From positions 1 through 64,000 of the forward strand of contig NZ_CADIKL010000007.1 in assembly GCF_902859945.1 (NCBI RefSeq): DNA of 64,000 nt, in the 5' to 3' direction. The translations under genes and the position numbers were made by a program. The notes under the pieces were generated by a model. It was not told the DNA's origin. It saw only the letters and a program-made list of their open reading frames with translations, and made no database searches. The DNA is from Paraburkholderia caffeinitolerans (GTDB lineage Bacteria; Pseudomonadota; Gammaproteobacteria; Burkholderiales; Burkholderiaceae). Of this stretch, positions 1-7,585 are shown piece by piece. Numbering within the stretch: position 1 is the stretch's first letter; each line of letters begins with the position of its first letter.

Positions 1-111
1 GCCTACTCATCAAGCCGATGACATCGCCGCACTTCTACCGCATCGATGGGTGCCTGCCGCCGCCTGATTGACGGCAATTTAGGCTGAGGGGTGCCTTTGC
101 CGGGCGCTTAC
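1..111 (+). mobile_element. Right end of an IS66-like insertion sequence (partial)
   Basis: The first 111 bases look like one end of an IS66-family element that continues off the left edge. Read from the vsr side, the element begins at 111 with GTAAGCGCCCGGCAAAGG on the minus strand; terminal repeats starting GTAAGCG are typical of IS66 elements (from memory of the family). A reading frame on the plus strand from base 2 to the stop at 65-67 ends ...DDIAALLPHRW..., resembling the extreme C-terminus of IS66 TnpC transposases (IDELLPW-type). The element interrupts vsr exactly at this boundary. The other end, the other tnp genes and the target duplication are outside the window, so the family call rests on a short stretch. 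Confidence 0.62.
2..67 (+). pseudogene. C-terminal end of an IS66 TnpC-like transposase (runs off left edge)
   Basis: This open frame has no start in the window and stops with TGA at 65-67, about 20 bases before the putative terminal inverted repeat. The last residues include DDIAALLPHRW, close to the conserved C-terminal signature of IS66-family TnpC proteins, the DDE transposase of these elements. Only about 21 codons are visible, so whether the gene is intact cannot be judged. It is marked partial, not proven broken. Confidence 0.5.
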
Positions 112-334
112 CGTGGAACCTCCATCCGTGCCAGAAATCTCCGTCGACGAAAATCGCGAGCTTGATCCGGGTGAAGACGATATCCGGCTTTCCAACGAGC
201 CACGTAGCATTAACCCTGAATCGGTGGCCGCGGTGATGGAGTTCGCGTCGAACGAGCAATTCCAGTTTGGTATCGCGACCTCGAATCTTCGACATCGTGG
301 CGCGCCGTTGCTCGGGCGTCATGTTGTCTACCAT
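112..334 (-). pseudogene. vsr: Very short patch repair (Vsr) endonuclease, truncated by an IS
   Basis: Vsr nicks 5' of T in T:G mismatches that arise by deamination of 5-methylcytosine, and is usually encoded beside a C5 methyltransferase, as here. The N-terminal part is clear: an MTPEQRRATMSKIRGRDT start region, then GKPDIVF with the catalytic Asp, then VDGDFWHGW with the metal-site Trp-His. After residue 74 the similarity stops abruptly at base 112, and the frame runs into IS66-like DNA, ending at base 35 as a 99-residue chimera. Normal Vsr proteins are about 130-150 residues, so the C-terminal half is lost and the protein is probably inactive. It is the last gene of the defence operon, 20 bases after the preceding gene. 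Confidence 0.8.
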
Positions 335-354
335 CGTGGCTCTCAGTGTGGTCC

Positions 355-1128
355 TTACGTCGTGGCAAACGACTCCGCGACCTTCTCGAAAATCTGGGCG
401 ACGTGTTGGTCAAGGCTTTCCGCTGAAATCGATTCTAGGCTCACGAACGACGACAGTCGAAGGAGCCGCTTTTGCGCCTCACGCATCAAGTGCCGCCGGG
501 CAAGGCCCTGGTATTTGATGCGTGCATCGAGCATACCGGCGGCCACGGCTGCCGCAAGCCCCTCGATGCCTGCCAGCGATGGTCGTTCTGTCACTTGGAC
601 CAGTTCGTCTTCACCGAGTGCGTGTACGAGCTGTTCAACGCTGTAGCTCGCGTGCGGGCGCGTGCCGAGATAGAACGCTCGCCACCACAGTCGTTGAAAC
701 GTATTCCTGCGCCCTGACAGGTAACGCTCGAGAGACGTTGCCGAATCGACACTGCCGAAGCGCCAGCGCACGACGTCCGGCAGGACGACGCACGCGAGGA
801 ACGACCATACTCCACCTCTCGCCGCTTCGGCAGGCGCGATGGGCATGTGCGCGAAAAGCATCAGCGTGAGTCTGGCATCGAACGTTGCGGCCTGAAGCTG
901 GTTGGGAAACCCCGGGTAGCCGTGCGCCTTGGCCAAATCAAGAACCTCAGTGCGCAGGGCCGTGATTACGTCAACCGTCGCGCGTGATCCGCCCGTAGGT
1001 GTGTATTCGCACTCGTCGCATTCAAAGTGTGCCTGCGCTGCCAATCCATCGACGCTGGTATTGCAGATTGCTGCGGCTGTCCGCAGTGCAGCGTGATGGG
1101 GCAATTGTGGAAAGAGAAGGGTGCTCAA
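355..1128 (-). CDS. DUF6339-like protein of the MORC/Z1 defence operon
   Basis: The product is 257 residues with no catalytic motif I recognise. It resembles proteins annotated as DUF6339 (from memory): an ALRTEV...A..GYPGFPN region near residues 59-75, then FLACVVLPDVVRWRF near 110-125 and RNTFQRLWWRAFYLG near 141-155, a Trp/Arg-rich helical core. No signal peptide or membrane span is evident, so it is probably cytoplasmic. The start codon overlaps the stop of the upstream 301-residue protein gene by 4 bases, implying translational coupling. Constant linkage with the ATPase, helicase and nuclease genes would make it an accessory or specificity subunit, which is inference. Confidence 0.7.
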   Translation of the reverse strand: MSTLLFPQLPHHAALRTAAAICNTSVDGLAAQAHFECDECEYTPTGGSRATVDVITALRTEVLDLAKAHGYPGFPNQLQAATFDARLTLMLFAHMPIAPAEAARGGVWSFLACVVLPDVVRWRFGSVDSATSLERYLSGRRNTFQRLWWRAFYLGTRPHASYSVEQLVHALGEDELVQVTERPSLAGIEGLAAAVAAGMLDARIKYQGLARRHLMREAQKRLLRLSSFVSLESISAESLDQHVAQIFEKVAESFATT

Positions 1129-2030
1129 GAGTAGAAAACCCGAAGTTTGCCTTGGAGATCGCTGCCAAACTGTTCTGGCCGCTGTTCTGCGGCGCTTTTC
1201 AGCCCATCAAGCCCGTCGCCCGGGAAAAGGAGCTGGATGAGTGTATAAATCGCACGACCGCAGGTGCCATCGCCGTAACTTCCTTCGCGCGACACGAACT
1301 CGTCGTTCCTCAGTGCCCCGAGGATAAGGCTCCTTGCCACGTCGAAATAGATGGCGTCGCGGATGGCTTTTGCTTCGGGCGAGGGCGGTTCGTCGGACAC
1401 CGCTTGAACGACACGTGCGTGTCCCGCATTGACGAAAAGCCGAACCGACCGAAGAAATGGAGCCTCCATATCAAGGCTGTTCCAAGAAAGGCGCCAACCC
1501 GCCTCGGGGTTTGCCCAGAAGACCGCGTTAAAGTCGACAATTTCAACCGGGAATCGGGACGTCGACTCGTCCAAGCACACTGCGTGGCGATCGCGTGCCA
1601 AGACGCTTCCTGCGTACTTCGCGATGAGAGCGGCGGCCTGCGCATTGTCGCGAGCGAGCAAGATGGACGTCTCAATCTGAAGAGTTCCGGCGACCTCGGC
1701 GCCCGGTATCTCACCAGATAGATCGATGCGCTGATGAATGTCCCGGTCGCTGAGCTCGATTTGCGCGAGGCAACGTTTGACAAAAGTGCCAGCACTTGAC
1801 CAGCTTGCCGAAACGAGCAGGGGCACGTGCTCCGGGAGGCCGCAATCTCGCCGCACTCCTTCCGCGTCAACTGACAGTTGCCGGCGAACCTGGATCGTCG
1901 ATAGGTAGTCTATTTCAATTGGGCTGGACGCGGTCGCTCCCGGAGCATTAGCAGAGACGATTTCCCACGAACCGCCGCCAAGCCGGGCGGAGTTCGCGCA
2001 TCGATAGGGCATAGTTGTGGCGGCCTTCAT
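1125..2030 (-). CDS. Uncharacterised 301-residue accessory protein of the defence operon
   Basis: I do not recognise a domain in this protein. It appears soluble, with an N-terminal beta-rich part and a C-terminal helical part (AKAIRDAIYFDVARSLILGAL around residues 217-237). It overlaps its neighbours by 4 bases on each side (ATGA-type junctions), so it is co-translated with the GHKL ATPase upstream and the DUF6339-like gene downstream. That tight packing argues that its product works stoichiometrically with the ATPase. Base composition matches the other island genes and is less GC-rich than the host genes to the right. The function is unknown. Confidence 0.7.
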   Translation of the reverse strand: MKAATTMPYRCANSARLGGGSWEIVSANAPGATASSPIEIDYLSTIQVRRQLSVDAEGVRRDCGLPEHVPLLVSASWSSAGTFVKRCLAQIELSDRDIHQRIDLSGEIPGAEVAGTLQIETSILLARDNAQAAALIAKYAGSVLARDRHAVCLDESTSRFPVEIVDFNAVFWANPEAGWRLSWNSLDMEAPFLRSVRLFVNAGHARVVQAVSDEPPSPEAKAIRDAIYFDVARSLILGALRNDEFVSREGSYGDGTCGRAIYTLIQLLFPGDGLDGLKSAAEQRPEQFGSDLQGKLRVFYS

Positions 2031-3889
2031 GGTCCAGCCTCGATCTCGAGTGCAAGCGTCGTCATTGCATCAGAAGGAATGCTAACTTCCACGCTCCACG
2101 TCCCGCTGGCAACCTGAACGGTGCAGCTTGATCCCGTTGAGCACACTGAGCCATCGGGTGTCCGCCAGGCCAGAACGCGAGGAATGTCTGCTCCTTCGGG
2201 TGGCTCTGTTTCAAAGCCGTCAGCAACCATTACGCGGGAAAGAGCCTTGATCGTGGCTGTCCGCCCGGGTCTGCCCAGTACTTCGAAACGGGCCACCATC
2301 GCCGGGATACCGTTGATCAAGGCAAGTTCGGGTTCGCCGATGAAGTTTGTGCGCGCATCGGTTGGGGAGGCAGAAGGATGCCGCCGTGGCGTTCCGCCAT
2401 TCCTTGACGCAGACGGGCCGCCGTCATCGTGGAGGGAAGGCACCAGCCCGCCCAGCATGGTGGAAAATCCAAGCACGGAGCGTGCGTCCGTCGTTCCAGG
2501 CTCAACACTGAACGGCGCAGCGAAAGCCTCTACGAGTTCCTTGATGCGACGCTGCGCCACGCGGACGTATGTTCTTTCCGCCGTAGCCTCGAGCTGGTCA
2601 GGCACCCAATCGTCGTGCGTTGGCGGCTCCGAGCGCGCAAACGCAGCGTCAACCCGGGAGTCCACACGGAATACGCCGGCGTATTCGGCAAGACCATATG
2701 GTGCCGGAGGCCCCTCGATGTACTTGACGACAAAGTTGGGCGCCCGCATGAGCGCAATATGGCGAAGCGGAAATTCGACAATTCTCCTGCCAGATATTGA
2801 CTCCGCACTTTCGCTGGTCGTGCTGCCACCGACGCTGACCGAATTGGCGGGCCTGCGCATCAACGCAAGCTTTCCCAAATCCTGTCGGGGCCGTTGCGAC
2901 GAAATGGAATGTACCTTTCCGAAATCCGTCGGTGCACCACCCGAAGCTGCGAGAAATGCATGGTTAAGCAACGCCCATTGAGGCTCGTTGATTGGCAGGA
3001 CAATGTCGTGTCCCTGCCACTGCAGGCCGAACGTCATCGAGGGCGCGCCATCGACCCCGTCAATCAATTTCGGCCAGAAAAACTCGACGATGGTTCGGGC
3101 CATCGAAGCGAACACGCTCTCGGGCGAGGTATCTCCAAACTCGGGACCCAGCACATAGATGGTCGTCCCCGTGGCATTGGACTCTCGAACTGCCGGGTCA
3201 AGCAGCCGGGCGAGTTCGTCCGCGTCATGTCCTGCGACAGGGTCGACAACGCCGTCGGCTGCCCGCCCGCCCCACCAGTGACGTCCTGTGTAGCGTTGGC
3301 TGTCGGGACCTGTCGTCTCGAACTGAGGGCCGAGCGCGGAGGCCATGAACCGAGATTCCACGCCTGTTGGGCCGGCAAAGCGCGTGTGAACACAAATCGT
3401 ACGAAGCGAACTAGCGAGAAAGTAGGCAGCCTTGCCAAAGCCATATGTGCCGCCCCCGTACGTCCGGTTGGGCGGCCTGCCCGAGTAGCGCATGAAGTCA
3501 ACGAAGTTGGTCGGCTCGCCTGGACGCGGAACAATATTTCCGCGTGTCGGGCCGCCCAGTCCCTTTGTCCCAAAATCGCGGATCGCCAGGACCGGAAAAT
3601 CTGAGTTGCCGGCCAATCGTGTCCGGACGGGGAGGTTCGCAGGGACATCCTGGAATATCGTGGCCAGCAATGCCTGCCGCGCATCGCGCGGCAAATGCCG
3701 ACCTGTTATCTCGAACCTTACGCCGCCGGCGGCGTCGAGTCTTGCGTCCCAGCTGTTCTGGATTGCCTCCCGCACAAGAAGCGTGAAGCGGTCGGCGCGT
3801 GGGCGTCCCAGCTGATTCGATATACCCTCGGCCGAGGCGCCACCCGTCGCTGGAAAAACCTCAGAGTGAAGGCTTAGCGGAAGGGGCAT
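2027..3889 (-). CDS. GHKL (HATPase_c) ATPase, MORC/MutL-like, of an R-M-type defence system
   Basis: The 620-residue protein has the Bergerat ATP-binding fold: N-box REAIQNSWDA (E41, N45, D48), G1-like box AIRDFGTKGL (D105), and the glycine-rich lid TYGGGTYGFGKAAYF (about 143-157). Prokaryotic MORC/paraMORC and MutL relatives use this fold to clamp or remodel DNA, and have been linked by gene neighbourhood to restriction systems with helicases and nucleases. The C-terminal ~300 residues have no assignment from me. The ATG at 3889 is preceded by AAGGAA at good spacing. The gene overlaps the upstream nuclease gene by 29 bases. It is probably the energy-driven sensor of the complex (inference). 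Confidence 0.8.
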   Translation of the reverse strand: MPLPLSLHSEVFPATGGASAEGISNQLGRPRADRFTLLVREAIQNSWDARLDAAGGVRFEITGRHLPRDARQALLATIFQDVPANLPVRTRLAGNSDFPVLAIRDFGTKGLGGPTRGNIVPRPGEPTNFVDFMRYSGRPPNRTYGGGTYGFGKAAYFLASSLRTICVHTRFAGPTGVESRFMASALGPQFETTGPDSQRYTGRHWWGGRAADGVVDPVAGHDADELARLLDPAVRESNATGTTIYVLGPEFGDTSPESVFASMARTIVEFFWPKLIDGVDGAPSMTFGLQWQGHDIVLPINEPQWALLNHAFLAASGGAPTDFGKVHSISSQRPRQDLGKLALMRRPANSVSVGGSTTSESAESISGRRIVEFPLRHIALMRAPNFVVKYIEGPPAPYGLAEYAGVFRVDSRVDAAFARSEPPTHDDWVPDQLEATAERTYVRVAQRRIKELVEAFAAPFSVEPGTTDARSVLGFSTMLGGLVPSLHDDGGPSASRNGGTPRRHPSASPTDARTNFIGEPELALINGIPAMVARFEVLGRPGRTATIKALSRVMVADGFETEPPEGADIPRVLAWRTPDGSVCSTGSSCTVQVASGTWSVEVSIPSDAMTTLALEIEAGP

Positions 3890-4913
3890 CCGGGTTCCTT
3901 GAATTTGTCACAAGCACGCCAAGTAGCTCGTCCAGATCGGTGCGCGTCAACGGCGCTGCTGCATGAGCAGCGAGGTCCACTGTGTAGTCGATCTCCGTGA
4001 CACCGTGTGGGGGGGCCGAGGCGCCGAAGTCAGCGGTCGTCAATCGCGGAAAGCCATTGACGACTTCGTGCAGTCGCCACTCAAGCAGCTCGAACCGGAA
4101 TTGTTCGTAATGCATCTGGTCCTTCAGCTGGTATCCCACCCCTGCGAGCAGGGTAACGAACTCGTGGCGGTCCACACCAAGGTCTATGATCTGCTGGACT
4201 AGGTCCGGCACCGTGATCCCTGCGGCACCATTGAGTTCCAGCCGCATTGCACAAAGGTACAGTGATGCGTCTGCAGGCGCATCAAGTTGGGTCAGCCCGT
4301 GAATGCGAAACATCCAGTTGCGGCGTAAGGTCGTTTTCACTTCGAGCGCAACGCCAGGTGCGCTGAAATCGTGGCGTGCACCTCGCGGGCCCTGCCAGAT
4401 GCATAGGCCGGATGGATCCCGCTCCGCAATTGCCCGCATATGCCATAGTTCGCCGAAGAGTCCGCACAGCGCCTCGGTCGTCATGACCGGCGAGACTTCC
4501 CGGTCCATGAGCTCGCGCCAACGTTGTAGCGTACGCCGGCAGGTCTGGAACGCGTCGCCGGAGTTCACACTTAGCTCCGTGAGCACCTCGTCTGCCATAT
4601 GACTGAATACGGCATTCAAATGCTCCTTCTGACAGGCCAGGTCGATGTATTGACGCTGCGCTGATCCGTCAAGCAGATCACGGGTGACAAGATGCACGCC
4701 GCCGCTGCGCCGGTCGTGTGCGGCTTCAAACGTATCGGGCGCTGGCGTCAGCAGGTGGCGAAAACCCGAACCGTCAATAGCAAGGAGCACGTTCCCATTT
4801 GGGGTGGAAATCCCCGTATCGAAAACGCGGAATTCCCCCCTGGTTGGAGTCACTCCCGGCGACTCCAGCTGTTTCCATGCGATATCGGTTGGCCATGCGG
4901 TGTCACGGGTCAT
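3861..4913 (-). CDS. PD-(D/E)XK motif nuclease, DUF4420 family
   Basis: The 350-residue protein matches the DUF4420 'PD-(D/E)XK motif' family. A conserved GLFGELWHMR helix (about 151-160, E155) is followed by HDFSAPGVALEVKTT, giving the nuclease core D182...E191-x-K193. Such enzymes cut DNA with divalent metal. It lies 19 bases downstream of the Z1 helicase-like gene and overlaps the GHKL ATPase gene by 29 bases. It is the most likely effector nuclease of the cassette, with the methyltransferase marking self DNA. The family name is recalled, the motif is seen, and the role in cleavage is inferred. Confidence 0.82.
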   Translation of the reverse strand: MTRDTAWPTDIAWKQLESPGVTPTRGEFRVFDTGISTPNGNVLLAIDGSGFRHLLTPAPDTFEAAHDRRSGGVHLVTRDLLDGSAQRQYIDLACQKEHLNAVFSHMADEVLTELSVNSGDAFQTCRRTLQRWRELMDREVSPVMTTEALCGLFGELWHMRAIAERDPSGLCIWQGPRGARHDFSAPGVALEVKTTLRRNWMFRIHGLTQLDAPADASLYLCAMRLELNGAAGITVPDLVQQIIDLGVDRHEFVTLLAGVGYQLKDQMHYEQFRFELLEWRLHEVVNGFPRLTTADFGASAPPHGVTEIDYTVDLAAHAAAPLTRTDLDELLGVLVTNSRNPDAPSAKPSL

Positions 4914-4932
4914 TGCTCAATTTCGCCTATGG

Positions 4933-7569
4933 TTACTCGGTTTCGCCCATGTCTTCCAGATCGTCGATATCGATCAATTCGCTGCCGGTATTCGGCAACT
5001 CGACCGTCACGTAGTCCTGTGGCGTGAGGTCCTCCTGCGGCACATCGGGGAACGCGAGCGCAATGCCCATAACGTGCTGCACAGCCTCCAGCGGTGCCCT
5101 GAACTTGCTGTCAGGGTGGGGCTGCGAGTCCTTGCTGATGGGATAGATGATCAACAGTCCCCGATCGGCAGCGTATTCATTGCGCAACTGTCTGAGCGTC
5201 TCCCGGTCGCGATTGCGCAGATCAGTAGCTGCCACAGGAACATCGGCAGCGACGTCTGTTTCCGACATCAGTGCCTTGATGTCGACGACCTCCGGGTTCC
5301 TATCGCGCAAAAAACGCGCACGGTTGACCAACGGCACTTCGAGACCCACGCCGAGATCGATCGTGCCCAGTTCCGGTCGCGGGTTCGCGCGCGTCGCAAT
5401 TGCTACTGACCACTGGGTGATGTGTCCTCGCTTGTTCTGGGCGGAAATATAGCCGCGCAGCAACGGTGCTTCCATCTCACTGTTGCTCGGATCGATGGCA
5501 AAGCGGGTGAGAAAATCTAGAATCATCGACGCAGGTACGTCGATAAACACGTGGTGAGGCTTTCCCGCGAGCGTGGTTGGCTGGATGCCAGTTGCCGTCA
5601 TGTCCTGGACGAGATCGCGTACGGCCTTGATGTTGCCATCGAGCCACTCCTGATCCCTGTGCCGGAACACGATCGTCTGCACTTCCCGCGCGTTGTATGC
5701 CATCTTCGCTTTTACCGCGTGCTGCATCTTGAGCTTCGACGTAATGGCCAAGGCGGGATGCGTGCGGATGCGCACGGCAAAGTCCATCGGCGTTATCGCC
5801 CCGCTCTTGTAATGCGCGATATCGGATCGAATCTCCTTTTCGACGCTGGCAAGATCGTAGAAGTAGTCGCGAAGCTCTTTGGTTGTCCAGACCCGTGGGA
5901 GGTCGGCATACCCGGGTCGATAGCCGAACCACCGGCCCATCTGGAGCAACGTGTCGTAGGCGGAAGCAGACCGAACAAAAAAGCTGACGGTCAACCCCTC
6001 AAGCGTCAGGCCTCTCGATAGAACGTTGCCGCCGATCACGATGTACACCCGGCCATTACCTTCAGAATCGACCTCGTAGTCCACGCGATCCAGCATTGGG
6101 CTCCTGCCGTTTTCCACTTTGACGTCGGTGAGTCGGACTACCGTCGGCAGATGTGCGAGCACTTCCTTGAACGGGATCGGACGTACGCCGAACGTCGCGG
6201 CAGGCAGCTTCGCCTGTTCGCGCTCCCACAGCCTCTCAAGTTCAACCAGGAGCGACGCCGCGCCCTTGTCAAGCAGCGAACGCATCGCATCGCGGAAGCT
6301 CTCGATAACTGGCTTCGAATTCAGATGCACGGCGGCATACTGAGTCGTATGGATAAGCATCGAAGCGTGTTTCGAGCGCTGGCCCCGCGCATATCGTGCA
6401 GCCGTCGCCATCCAGAAATAGAGCATCGCTTCCCGAAGCGTCGGCGTGATCTCAATCGCGAAGTTGAAACGTGCTTCGCGGCTGGGCGGCTTCAGTAGCG
6501 GCACCTCGTCGTCCGGCACCTGCCGGAACACATCGAGTCCGTCGACAGGTTCATCATCCTCGTCGAGAGCAGCGCGCCCGAAGACCTCCTCTGCGCCGAA
6601 ATAGCCTTTGCCTTTGGGCAGGTCGACGATGAAGTCGCTCGGATAAAGATCCTCGGGCGTCGACGGGTCGATAAGGAGATTGGCAAAGGGCGTCGCGGTG
6701 TAGCCGACGTAAGCCGCCTTGGGAAGGTCCGTCAGCAGCTTAACGATCAACTTGTTGATCTTGGTTCGCTCTTCCGGGTCTGGGTGTGCATTGGGGCTTG
6801 CCTGATCGGCCTCGTCGTCAACGATCAGAACTGGGCAGCTCCGCAGCACTTCCGGGCGCGCGCCCGTAAGCCACTTGTGAAGGCGGGTGAGTCGGCTACT
6901 GTTTTTCTTGACGACCCCCAGAACCTTCGTGGCATGCCTATCAGTCAGGAATGAATTGACGTTCCGGTTGGTATTGAAGTCGTCTTCAGTGTCGGTAACG
7001 GTGATCCAGTGCTCGGGGTTTGCCGCGACCAGATCTTCGTCGATCCGCATCTGCGTCTGATAGCGCAGAACGTTGTTGAGCCCGGCCAGCACGATGATAA
7101 ACCGGTAGCCGACGTCGGCTGCCTTCGCAACCACTGCAGTAAAGCTCGCGGTTTTGCCACTTTGTACATATCCGATGACAAGTCCACGGGTCCGAATCTG
7201 CGCCTTCTGTGGCGGATCCATCAGCGAGACGATGCGCGTCGATGCATCGTCGATGTCCTTGATGGTGTCTTCGCTCCAACCCTTTTCACGAAGATATTTC
7301 GCGTAGGAATGCCACAACCGGTCTGACGGGTCGGGCCCAAGATACCATGGATCGAAATGCTTTTTGTGAATGCTGCCCGGCTCCTTCATCGTCCAGACAC
7401 GCCGCGCGGCATCGCGATATCGCTGTAGCGCCTGCTCCACAAGGTCTGCTTTGGCAAATGCCGCAAGACGCGCAGCAGCTTCTTCAGGCGTGCGGCCGGC
7501 CCGCACCGCATCAAAAATCTGTTCCGCCATGAGACCGATCTGGTCATCGGGTCCATTACTCAGTGGCAT
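4933..7569 (-). CDS. Z1 domain protein: superfamily-II helicase-like ATPase
   Basis: The protein has 878 residues from the chosen start. Motifs in order are Walker A GYVQSGKT (about residue 136), Walker B with DDEAD (VDDEADQ, about 250), GGNVLSRGLTLEG (about 510-525) and an SF2 motif VI-like QMGRWFGYR (about 546). The last two lie in the Z1 region, which is found in restriction-type gene clusters. It probably translocates on DNA or remodels it for the neighbouring nuclease. A longer frame starts at 7611 inside the methyltransferase gene. I chose ATG 7569 because GGGAGGG lies just upstream, directly after the methyltransferase stop. The DUF4420 gene follows after 19 bases. Confidence 0.85.
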   Translation of the reverse strand: MPLSNGPDDQIGLMAEQIFDAVRAGRTPEEAAARLAAFAKADLVEQALQRYRDAARRVWTMKEPGSIHKKHFDPWYLGPDPSDRLWHSYAKYLREKGWSEDTIKDIDDASTRIVSLMDPPQKAQIRTRGLVIGYVQSGKTASFTAVVAKAADVGYRFIIVLAGLNNVLRYQTQMRIDEDLVAANPEHWITVTDTEDDFNTNRNVNSFLTDRHATKVLGVVKKNSSRLTRLHKWLTGARPEVLRSCPVLIVDDEADQASPNAHPDPEERTKINKLIVKLLTDLPKAAYVGYTATPFANLLIDPSTPEDLYPSDFIVDLPKGKGYFGAEEVFGRAALDEDDEPVDGLDVFRQVPDDEVPLLKPPSREARFNFAIEITPTLREAMLYFWMATAARYARGQRSKHASMLIHTTQYAAVHLNSKPVIESFRDAMRSLLDKGAASLLVELERLWEREQAKLPAATFGVRPIPFKEVLAHLPTVVRLTDVKVENGRSPMLDRVDYEVDSEGNGRVYIVIGGNVLSRGLTLEGLTVSFFVRSASAYDTLLQMGRWFGYRPGYADLPRVWTTKELRDYFYDLASVEKEIRSDIAHYKSGAITPMDFAVRIRTHPALAITSKLKMQHAVKAKMAYNAREVQTIVFRHRDQEWLDGNIKAVRDLVQDMTATGIQPTTLAGKPHHVFIDVPASMILDFLTRFAIDPSNSEMEAPLLRGYISAQNKRGHITQWSVAIATRANPRPELGTIDLGVGLEVPLVNRARFLRDRNPEVVDIKALMSETDVAADVPVAATDLRNRDRETLRQLRNEYAADRGLLIIYPISKDSQPHPDSKFRAPLEAVQHVMGIALAFPDVPQEDLTPQDYVTVELPNTGSELIDIDDLEDMGETE

Positions 7570-7585
7570 GCGACAGCCCTCCCAG

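Noticed and set aside
1-334. Vsr as an intact 99-residue protein
   Set aside because: The last 25 residues do not match Vsr and are encoded by the IS end; no frameshift restores the missing part.
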